A DNA stretch of 64,000 bases from Cruorifilaria tuberocauda (taxonomy: Eukaryota; Nematoda; Chromadorea; Rhabditida; Onchocercidae), in assembly GCA_013365365.1 (NCBI GenBank), contig JABVXU010000026.1, forward strand, positions 186,001 through 250,000. The letters are read 5' to 3'. Positions within the stretch are counted from its first letter, which is position 1. Each line of letters begins with the position of its first letter. The notes beneath the pieces were generated by a model, which was not told the DNA's origin, did not search any database, and saw only the letters and a list, made by a program, of their open reading frames with translations. A program made the translations under genes and the position numbers. Positions 51,246 to 61,309 of the stretch are shown here, in pieces.

Positions 51246-54230
51246 ATGGTGGCAAGGTTATGGAAATATCCATCAATCAAAGTGTGTGTTGGTGGTGCGA
51301 TAGGATGCTTGGCAGTTGGTGTGGTGGATTCAGTTGATTCAAGCCCTATTCTAGATGACAATAGGAAATGGTATTCTCTTTTGATTAGATGTATTAGTAC
51401 TTTATATTGTCTTAGTATTTTGCATTTTCATTTTTTTTTATTTTTCATATTCAGGAGGAAATATCGATCTGATTTCTATGAATTTTATTTCAAATTTGCG
51501 GACATTGTCGGCAGGCGTCACTACGTTGAAGAGCAATATCAGCAGATCATTCCGAATGGATCTTTCCTAAGGTAGAAATTTGCCAATCAAAATATATTTC
51601 CAAATGTCTACTTATTGTTTCAAATGCTACAGATTACGAATAAATAAAAGAACTCCATTTCGATACATTGCAGGAATTCCATTCACATTAGAATTTATCG
51701 TAACATTATTTTGAACGGTGGCTTCACCACCGCGGATAAATTTTGTGTAGTAAATTTGAAATCATTTAATATATAGAGATTAATCGTCTTTTTTATTAAA
51801 TTTTGATGAAGTTTGATATCAAATCGTATTTTGCTCCTTCATTTTCAGATGTGCTATTGATTCATTAGAAAAGGCTCATCAAATCATTAGGTTTGATAAT
51901 GATGATAGATTACGAAGAAAGGTTTTACGCAAGGTTTTTTTTTTCTGTATCCTCAAAATTTTGAGAATCCTATCCTGAATTCAAATTGCTGGAACGAAAT
52001 AGTAGAAATTTAGCGGAATCACTTTTTGGATTTATTGATATTTTTCGAAAATCAGTTTGCATAGCTAAAGTAGTGGATGTTATCTCAGTAAGTAGAAGTA
52101 CTGGCATTTCATGGAGCATCGTAAGTGAATTGCGGAAGCATTAACTGCAAAAGTGATTCTGTATTACCTTTCTACGATTTTTAGCATTTGCCAAAATCCG
52201 CAATAATTCATATCTTCATAATCGAAGTAAAATCTAAATTTGCAAATATAGGCTCATCGGTACGCAATCAAAGCAGCCACTATTGAGGAAGATGAGGATT
52301 TGAGAGCTGAAACCCATAAATGGTAGTATTTTCTATGTTTTCCTTTTCTTTCATTGATATTTGTGTTATATGATGGTATCTGATTCTATAAATTTCCAAT
52401 CATTTATATATTTTAAATTTCTAAACTATCCGAAATTTCAGGTATGGCCTTATTATGCTAAAAAGATCGAAATATGGGAATAAAGAAAAGCGATTACTAA
52501 AGGCAGTCAGTGAACTTGAAAAAGCATTGGTTACTGATAGCACAGATCCGCAAATTTGGTATTATTTAGGTAATGTTTGAGATTATTTAGCCTCTTCTTA
52601 CATTGATCTTCTAATTTTTTAGATGGAAAACTAGTGAGAATATCTTTCCGAATCAAAAATCTTTTTGCCGTGCAATGATTTTCGTAAAATTACTGGTGGA
52701 TAATTTGTTGCAGTCAGTCGTAATCTACCACTCGGAATATTGTAATATTTATTTCATGGTCAAGATGTTAGATAGCGTAAACTTTTAATGGATGAACTGC
52801 TATTGGAAAATTGAAACACATTTAGTTAATGAAGTGTCCCTTAAACCTCTTATCTATCTTCTTTTTTATAGCAAAAATTTTTAATTAGGAAGTTTTGAAA
52901 ATTTATTTCATCGGTGGATTTTATTTGACTGAATGTTTTATTTTAGTTTTTTATTGAAAAATCTGTATAGTTCAAATTCAGTGTCTTTCGCATATATCAT
53001 TTGAGTCATAATATCATATTTCAATCTATAATTAAAATTTTCAATATGTTGAAATTCATTTTTTAGGTATTACAAAATATGAGCTTGGTGAATACCAGCA
53101 AGCTGTCGATTGTCATCTGCGGGCAAAGAAACTGAAAGTTAGTTGATTTTTCATACATGCAAACGTGTTTCTTTGATATTTTTTAAACGGAATTTTCAAT
53201 TGCCGTTGTAAAAAATTTTTTAAGATTTAATTAAGCCTGCTCCGGAAACTCTTATTTTTAGACTTTTTTTAACATTGAGAAAGTTTTATATCAACTTCAA
53301 GAAGCGATTCCATCAAGGACTTCGAACATTACATATTTCGATTACAATTGGTGTTAAGTTATAGCAAGGCGATATTTTGAAATTATACCATTTTTCATTC
53401 TTCATTATAAATCAATTTATTCCATAAAGCGATTGATGTATATACCTGTCACACTAAACTTGCAGGATTATTTGGGAACTATCGAAGTTTGAATAAATTT
53501 ATTGTTCTGGACGGAATTATTCCTTACATTTTATGTGAAATTTGCTGTGGTTTTGAACCAAAATGAAAGAGCAATTTGCAGCAGAGTGAGTGTCCTCAAA
53601 ATCAGTATCATCTTGGATTAGCCCAAAAGCGATTGAATACTCTAAGATCACGGTCGGATGCGTGCAGCGCTTTCAAGCAAGTTTTGACAAAACATTGTGA
53701 TTCAATTTCTGATGTTATGGTAAGCCGTAAACTTTCGTCTATTTATCTCGTTTCTTAATGCCTTATTTCTTCGCATGTTTCTTCAAAATTTGTTCATCTG
53801 TTCGGTTTTTTTATTCTTTTAAATTTCACTCCTATTTATTATGTTACTCACAATTTCACTCCTATTTATTATGTTTAGTAATCTGGCGCACTACATCTTC
53901 TTTTTATGAAATGTCGTAATTTATTTGCACATTCAAGTCTCTATAATGCAGCTGCGAATTTTTTAGTTCATTTTACATTTTTTTCAATTTAGATATTTTT
54001 AATCAGCTGCTTATACGAATTTTAAGTTTTATTAATATAGAAAACCTTTCATACTGCAAAATCTTGAATTATTAATAAATTAACTCGAACTTATCCTTTT
54101 TCAGTTGTTTTCATCATTAATTTATTGCTGTTTTATGTAAGATTTCGTCTTCAGACCTGGAAAATCGAAGGAATTTCAGATACGGCGTGCAGCAATCAGA
54201 GAATTACGTAAATGTGATGACTATTTGTGA
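51246..54230 (+). CDS. RMDN-type TPR protein, second tandem copy (261 aa)
   Basis: Eight exons: 51246-51370, 51455-51571, 51849-51933, 52252-52322, 52442-52569, 53067-53137, 53582-53719, 54180-54230 (786 bp, phases consistent). A glycine-rich hydrophobic stretch (VCVGGAIGCLAVGVV) near residues 13-27 could be a membrane segment or mitochondrial signal. TPR-like features follow the first copy: RAETHKWYGLIMLKR, LEKALVTDSTDPQIWYYLG, YELGEYQQAVDCHLRAKKL, QNQYHLGLAQKRL. Exon boundaries match the first copy, including two 71-bp exons and the same phases around HKW|YG and YLG, so the pair arose by an old tandem duplication. I chose the last acceptor at 54179, giving IRRAAIRELRKCDDYL, because it parallels AGLQAREFLLKKC in the first copy. 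An acceptor at 54154 would give a different short tail. Confidence 0.82.
53822..53875. repeat. Intronic 24-bp tandem repeat, two copies
   Basis: A 24-bp unit starting AATTTCACTCC and ending TATTATGTT occurs at 53822-53845 and 53852-53875 (period 30). It lies in the last intron of the second RMDN gene. Confidence 0.9.
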
Positions 54231-55598
54231 TGCGGTTTTTTCTTGGAGAATCTAGAATCGCAGAGTATGCAGTTTCTCGCATTATGCATAAACACTTCTT
54301 ATTTATGCGTTATCAAAAATTAAAGATGTAAAAAGGAATGTTTTTTCCAATGAGGGATACTAATATTGCTGTGAATTTACGCACTTTTTTAGAATTGCCT
54401 TGATGATATAGAATTCAGAAAATAAGTTTTCTGAGTTCATTTCGTGCTGCGTAGTATTAAATAGGCGATATGTTTTCGTGATTGTCAACCCGTTTTGGTA
54501 TCAGAGACAGAGAAAATGATTAGATAAATGTAAAATAATTAAATAACTGCAGGTAATAAAGAAGAGGGAATGATCTAATAATACTCTTATCAAACTTTCT
54601 TGTATTTTCGAATCTCTTGGACTCATATTTGGACGCTTTGATTGAGTGCATTTTTCAGCACTCTTTTCTTTCGGTAACTTTTCCTGATGACGTTTCCAGC
54701 CTCATTGTTCTCGAACTTGCCACTGTATAGCATTAAATTGTGTTAGAGTATTTAACTGTTTCTCACCGCTTCATTATCCCTCATTGAAATGCAGATCTTG
54801 CTGTTATGAATGTTCAAGGTTGAAGATTTGAAATTGAGTTGAAATAAAGTATTGTCAGCGAAAGTTGAAAAATGTATCTAATTGTATGGAGGAATGTTAA
54901 GAGATCAATAAACCGAAAGGGCGATAGTCGTGACAAAGAGAGGTCAAGTAAATAACGATTCAAGGTATCAAGTAGTGGGGTAAGCGATCGGTAGAGATGT
55001 GGGAGGAAAAGATGAGAGGGAGGATATGATTTCGATGATATATGATTGGGCGGTGTTCCGTCGTTAACGTCAAAAACAATCAATTCTCAACATCAGTTTT
55101 GACGTTAGTAGCTATGTTATCAGCGTCTCAATTTGGAAAATGATTCAAGAGCAGCAAAATGTGAAGGTAATACAAGAAAGATGGCGTGAATTCGACAGCT
55201 GTAATCATCATGATGATCCAATGCATTCATACTGTTGCAACACGTCGACATCATAAAACTTTCTCCAATAGACACTTCGAATTTAAAAAACAAAAGACTC
55301 CAAAAAACGTTTCCTACGCTGACACATTCCCCTGTCAAAAAACACTAAATATTTGCATAAGAGGATTGTAGATCCTAACAGTTTTGAATCGAAATGGCTC
55401 AAATTTCTTTGTCTAATAGTCAATAATAATTTTAATGCTTCAAAATTCGAAGTTTATTAAAAAGTTGATTAAACTTGTTAATTCTGTTCAAAAAAAATTT
55501 AATAACAAAACCAATTGTTTTATTATTTTTCCAAATTGAAACAAAAATTTATTCATTTTATTTCTCATTTTCATTTTGACTTAATAAAATTTATTTTC
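54231..55598. other. Intergenic, no gene supported
   Basis: Contains a hairpin-forming inverted repeat at 55065-55107 and an AATAAA at about 54843 that could serve the second RMDN gene, though it is more than 600 nt from the stop. The 54814-55083 minus-strand and 55120-55371 open frames show no family similarity that I recognise. Confidence 0.45.
55065..55107. repeat. Hairpin: 11-bp inverted repeat with CRE-like arms
   Basis: TAACGTCAAAA at 55065-55075 pairs exactly with TTTTGACGTTA at 55097-55107 across a 21-nt loop. TGACGTTA resembles a CREB/ATF half-site plus flank. It is located about 600 bp upstream of the Cys-rich gene. Confidence 0.6.
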
Positions 55599-55600
55599 AG
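55590..55600 (+). promoter_or_regulatory. Possible trans-splice acceptor of the Cys-rich secreted gene
   Basis: TTTATTTTCAG ends at 55600, 97 nt upstream of ATG 55698. The leader between them holds short upstream ATG frames (for example ATGCTATATTAA). Confidence 0.4.
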
Positions 55601-55697
55601 CATATTTAAATGCTATATTAATTTGTGTGAAATAAGCAATCAATCATTGTTGATGAACCCACCAGACTGTATGGTTAATGATTTCCGATAGTATGTG

Positions 55698-56926
55698 ATG
55701 CGTTCTATTATTGCTCTCAAGTACTTTTCATTGCTAATCGTTAGCATACCACTGTGTAACAATCTTATCGATATACGTCATCGTTTCGAACTTCCTCAAA
55801 TACCGACTGATTTAAAAAAACAAATTTTGATTGAATGTGAACCGATACTTGTTAAAATTTTCCAAACACATAAACATGAGGTTAGACTTTTAAATTAATA
55901 ATAATCAAAAAGAAAAATAAATTTTTTTAAAAGATAAATAATAATAAAAAGATAATTAATAATAATCTTTGGTTTTTTGCTATGTTTTATATGAAATTTT
56001 AATTCAAAATTTTCGTTTTAACCAGTATTGTTAAATAACAAGATAGTGATCCTGTTGGAACATCTAATAAGTGAAAAATATCCTAAATAGGAATTAATTA
56101 GATTTCGTTGCACCTAATGAGTATATTTTGAGGAGATGATTCACAATTATCTACCGCTTTTCATACCTTTGTCGAATGATATAAGTAAATATATCGATTT
56201 CACATTTATGTTTTAAGTGCAGAGATATTACGATATCAAAGTTTAATTACAACTTATTTACATAAAATTAGCTTAAAAAAGGAACAAAAAGAATAATGAA
56301 ATATTTACAATTAACATAACTTATAATAATGGAAATAATTGATACTGACTTAATTTATACGGATAGCACTGCAGTCAACAACAAAAGCCAGTACGACAGA
56401 AGCAGTATCAATGAATACAACGATAGAAAACGGAACAGAAGTAAAATCACGTACGGAAGAAACGTCACTGACCGACGACCAGCGATGTCCAATGGTTGTA
56501 AATAATTGTATCTTGGCAAAAACAAGTCCATTTATGGAACACTGCTATGTGAACTGTTCAAGAATTGCCGGGAAATTGACAAGTGATTTACATTGCTGGA
56601 ATGATAATTGTTTCACTCGTGCCACACGCATTTGTGAAGAAAAATTTTGGCGTACAGTGAAAACAAAAAATAGAAAAAAGAAAAAGAAGCGAATGCGTTG
56701 TATACCAGAAATTAAGCATTGCTATAAACTAGCATGCTTAAAATGCCTTGGACGAGAATGCAATATGAACTGTTATGGTGGTGGTATACAGTACACCCAT
56801 CTTACAGAACCACACTGGAAAGGTTACGAAGAATACAAGAAATTTTTCCCTGAAACGGAAGACATTCTTCATAAACTCGTTCTTGCTCCCGAAAAAACAA
56901 TTACTATTGAAAATTATGGCGAATAA
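55698..56926 (+). CDS. Secreted cysteine-rich protein with a duplicated module (244 aa)
   Basis: Two exons, 55698-55880 and 56375-56926, joined in phase 0 across GTTAGA and CACTGCAG. In-frame TAG at 55689 supports the start. Residues 1-20 (MRSIIALKYFSLLIVSIPLC) form a signal peptide. A short helical-looking stretch follows, then a Thr/Ser/Glu-rich linker with potential N-glycosylation sites. Thirteen cysteines lie at 99, 106, 118, 122, 135, 140, 148, 170, 177, 182, 185, 190 and 194; with Cys47 that makes 14. They form two modules, each starting C-x6-C and containing C-x2-N-C (CYVNC, CNMNC), split by a very basic run (KNRKKKKKRMR, about 160-169) that could be a proprotein-convertase site. The C-terminal ~50 residues are Cys-free. 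I recognise no family. Extracellular location is predicted; function unknown. Confidence 0.75.
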
Positions 56927-57118
56927 TATTAATAATATTCTGTGTGTATATTTATCTATATATATACATATATAAATCATGATCAGCGGATTACTGAATT
57001 AATTTGAAAATATTCCATTTTGACTCTTTCAGTTCAATTGTATCATTCTGTCCTTTCCTGTCAAAAAATCATTACTGATGTAGTGCAACAATACAATATA
57101 GAAATTTTATCACTTGTC

Positions 57119-57124
57119 AATAAA
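57119..57124 (+). terminator. Putative AATAAA polyadenylation signal of the Cys-rich gene
   Basis: CAATAAAG, 193 nt after the stop at 56926. It is the best-placed canonical hexamer after this gene. Confidence 0.45.
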
Positions 57125-58890
57125 GAGTATCATTTTAAGACAACACCATAAATCATACAGTGACTAAAGAAAAATATTTTTATTCATTTGTATTTTATCA
57201 AATTCACAGGTTCAAAAAAAAGAAAAGAACTTAGATTTAGAATTATGGAAAAAGAATTAAGGAGAAAATAAATTTGTACGTGTAAATATTATACATATGT
57301 TTATAAGTCTACGTGAGTGAAAACAGCTCGTAAACATTATGTGACTGATAACTTTTAAAGGTAATACGTAAAAAAATATTTCAGCGTTTTGACGAGAACC
57401 GGAGAATTTCTTACGAATCTGGAAGATATATTCATAAATAACAATCTTTCTATAAATTGTTCATTATAAGAGTTAAAAGTTTCTAAATACCGGAAAATAA
57501 TAAATTTGTAAGTGCAGGAAAGAGAAGCATTGAAAAGGAAATGATCGTGCATGCACCCCTTCACGTGTATTAATATTCACTAACGAAACATTTACCTGAA
57601 TGTCAATTTTCAAAAAGCAAAGGTACATTCATTCATTTCATCCTCATGATATTGCTCTTTCCATAGCAAAAATATCCAATTGATAAATACATGACTCATA
57701 GATTATGATAGTGAGTCACCAATTCTCGCGTAATTATTTATGTGATAAGTTGTTGATCTCTATCAATAAATTGCTTAAATGATTAGAAGTACTGTCGCCT
57801 GCAACAAATAATGTTAATACTTTTCATCAATAATATGAAAGAATGAATAAATTAAAAGCAAAATACGAAACGAATCAAAATTTGTTCGAATAAAAGGTAG
57901 GGGAAATGAAAATATTTCAATTCATTTTTATAAAATCTTGCATATTCTTAAGATCATTCATACCTAATGTCATTGATGGAAGCTAATTAAGAATTTAAAT
58001 TTATGGGAAATCAAAATGTTTCAAGTAAAATATTTTAAGAAAGAAATGAAGTTGACACGAAATTTTTTTCAATTTTCCTTGAATTTCAGCACTGGCCATA
58101 TTCATCGTTCCCATCGCCTCAAAAACATTTCTATCACTCTCCAAAAATAGATCAATATCAATATCATTGAGATTTGAAAAATGATTTAGGGTCGCTGAGG
58201 TACAGGATCATTTCCTGGAATGTCGGATTCCGTTCGCTGATTACATAAATATGGCATTGATCTAGCTATTGGGTTAAATGTTAAATATGCCAATGATAAT
58301 GAATTATTATCATTCAGACAGAAATGTACAAAAATGTGTATTCACACATCTTGTGGTTCTGTTGTGCACTGAATAGTTCCAATTGTTTAGTATGAAATTT
58401 TATTTTAGTTAGAATTCCAAATTATCATTGAAAAATTATTGCGTGATTTGCTGTAACTGTTTGTTTATTGCGCTATAGTCAGGTATGAATAGCTTTAAGA
58501 CATCGCGTAAAAATGAATAATGAGATACATCAATTGTTTTCATTTATATTTCAGCGACACGTACTCAAGAAAATTGTAGAAGTAGATCATCGTTCACTGA
58601 TTTCTCAAGATGATTCAAGCGAAAATTTTTTCATTTATAAAGAGAAATAGAAATAAAAGATCAATCTTAAAATTTTATAAGCACAAAAATAAAATTCTAA
58701 AATTTGATCGTTCGTATTTTAAATATTATGCTATGTCTCTTCTTTTTTGTTCTAAAAAGGTTTGTTATTATAATAAATACTACTTGCATTGTTATCGCTA
58801 TAATAATTATTATTATTCCTGTTAACACTAATTGTTATCATTATTATTACTAATTGTTTAGTAGTTGCCTCACTAATATTTGTGAAAATT
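57125..58890. other. Intergenic, no gene supported
   Basis: A+T-rich spacer between convergent genes (Cys-rich gene on plus, Gln-rich gene on minus). No exon, RNA gene or repeat worth naming was seen. Confidence 0.45.
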
Positions 58891-61275
58891 TTAGCAAAAA
58901 TTTATACCGACAAGGAAACTGGAACCATTATCAGTTAAAGTTTCTCGCAATTCGCTTGAATTCATTGGTCTTCCTGTCGTTCCCGATTCTCTGTCTGAAA
59001 TAAAAATGAATGTTAAAAATTAAATTTAAAATGAATCTAAATTATTTTCTTTTTAAATCCAAAGAATTTGAATTTTACATAGCATACCTAAAATGAAATA
59101 ATTTAAATCATAATTACATAAGATATCAAAAATACTAATTTTATAAGAAATGGTAAAAAATAAGATTTATGTACTATACAATATACACTTTCTATATGTT
59201 ATTTAATGCAGAAGAAAACGAAAATTCCCGTGGTTAATTTAAATTCTTAATTAGCTTCCATCAATAACGTACACTTAGACATGAAGTATTAGTTTCCGCT
59301 CCTGAAATGGAATTATCATTTCCTTCATCATCGATGGATTCCTCATCATCACGATTCTCTGTTTGGAGAAAAATGAAAATTCATGTAAGAAAAAATACAA
59401 TAATTAAACAAATTATAACTTCTTCAGGAAATGAAACAGAGACAAAGTGAAAAGTTTCAATCAATTTTAAACATGAAATATGCAGTTCTTGTTTTGAAAA
59501 ACTTTACCTAATTCGGCTATACCTAATTCGGATAATTTAAGTTTATTTAAGTAAAAATCAATGATCAAACCTTCTGGGACTCTCTCCCGTGATTCATTGG
59601 TATCGATAGTAACTCTCCCATCTACCATGACTTCACTGCTTCTACTACGATTTGATGGTGCAGCAGCGTCTGTCGGTAATATTTGGATATCATTTTCTGG
59701 GGGAAATGATTGAGGTAATCGAGTGGCTGATTCATGATGCAGTGATGTTGATTGCTGATTTGATTGTCGAAATGATTCTTGAACTAACTGTGTTGGTGTA
59801 GTTAATATTCGATGTGGTTGTGAAAATGATCTGAGACGTGATTGCCGAAATGATTGCATTAATGATGACTGATTTCTTGGTCTATGGCGTTGTTGAATGA
59901 TTCGCATAAAGTATTGAGGAGATAAACTAAAAAGGGATATGTCCGGTATTTCAAGTGAATCATGAGCCGTTTCTGATGACTGATCAGACGGTTGCAAATG
60001 TGGTCCTGCTATTCGTAAAATCCTTAAAGGTGCCTCTTCCGTGTTATCAAGTTGTTCACTTAGAAGCATTTCAAGCGTTCGTGGTTGTGGTTGTGGGCCC
60101 ATTTGTTGTTGATCCAATTCCTGTCGAATCATTTGTCTAACTCGAGAAAGGGACAAAGTATTTTCTAAGCTTTCTGAACTTGTTTTCCTTGATTCCATTG
60201 TCGATTGTTGGTACATTTGCCGGGATATTTCTTGAATGCTTTGCGAAGGTTGATTAGATTGCACTTGTTGCACAACTTGAGCCATTTCCCGAGATATCCT
60301 TGATAACAATGAAGTAGTTGACTGATTTGATTGCTGTGCAAGAGGTCTTTGAATATGCGCTTGCTGAGTTGACTGCACTTGTTGTAAGGAAGATTGTGTT
60401 GGCATTCGCTGAAGTACCGATTGTTGAGATACCCGTAAGAGTGAATTCTGATTCTGTTGTGAATGCTCCTGTTGTGATGTAATTGAAGGTTGGAGAACTT
60501 GAACGAGTAGTGGCTGTGTTTGTTGAAGCAACGGTTGCAGTGATAATACTGGTTGTGATAAACGCAGAAGTGAATGTTGAATCCCTTGAACATGTTGAGA
60601 ATGATATCCATTTAAAGGTTCATGTGATTGCAAGGATTGATTCGTCGGCTGAGAATCGGTTAGTAAATGGTTGCCTCGTAGATTCTGCTGTTGAATATTT
60701 TGTGCTGATTGCTGAGATGGTTGTAGAAATAATGATTCAGCTCTTTGCATATTTGATTGTTGAGATGCTATCGAAGATTCCAGAGGTGATATGCTCGAAG
60801 TTGTTAGTAACTGAGGTTGCAAAAATATTTGAGTATTGGTATTTTCAGGATCTGTCACATATATTGGTTGTACTGGTATCTGTAGCAAAAACTGTTCCGC
60901 ATGTGACTGCTCGAAAATTCTGGAAGACTGTTGATTAGCTTGTACGGGAAGTTGTATAACATACTGATTTCCATCAGAATATCTTTGAGCTTCTTGAGAA
61001 TTCGTCTGTAATTGTGGCTGCCCAATGGATGACAATGATGAAGGAGGTAATACGAGTAATTCGCGAACTCCCTCTGTGAGCATACTTTCAATTATCCCTC
61101 GGGTTGAATTTGAAGTCGGAACTCCTGATATTTGCGGTAGTAACGATGCGTTCTGCCCAGGATAAAGTAGCATTTGATTTATTAATTGACGGAATCTTTG
61201 TTGCTGAGGTGTTTGAGTTCGTTGATGAATTGCGTTAGATGTTTCACGGGATGGTATCGGTGACTGCCCGTACAT
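58891..61275 (-). CDS. Gln/Ser-rich low-complexity protein (651 aa)
   Basis: Three exons: 61275-59508 (1768 bp), 59358-59275, 58994-58891, joined in phase 1 at GTAAAG/CCAAACAG and GTGTAC/TTATTTCAG. The start MYGQSPIPSRE is the first ATG of the frame. Most of the protein is rich in Gln, Ser, Leu and Pro with short hydrophobic repeats such as LQPLLQQTQPLLVQVLQPS, and resembles prion-like or transcriptional-coactivator low-complexity segments. More ordered-looking patches are LSRVRQMIRQELDQQQ, PRTLEMLLSEQLDN and the C-terminal GLIIDFYLNKLKLSELGI. The tail exons are acidic (DDEESIDDEGND) and Ser/Thr/Asn-rich. No signal peptide, membrane segment or catalytic motif is visible, and I recognise no family. 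The last exon could instead be spliced at GTCG|GTATAA to something further left, so the C-terminus is less sure than the rest. Confidence 0.72.
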
Positions 61276-61309
61276 TTGTTTGAGATCAAGTTATTCGTAT
61301 CGGTAATCT

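Noticed and set aside
54814..55083. Minus-strand 89-codon frame
   Set aside because: Ser/Leu-rich translation of purine-rich plus-strand DNA, with no family similarity and no splice context.
59955..60938. Plus-strand and alternative minus-strand frames inside the Gln-rich gene
   Set aside because: They are shadows of the 61275-59508 coding exon in other frames (Val-rich and Cys/His-rich readings of CAA/CAG codons).
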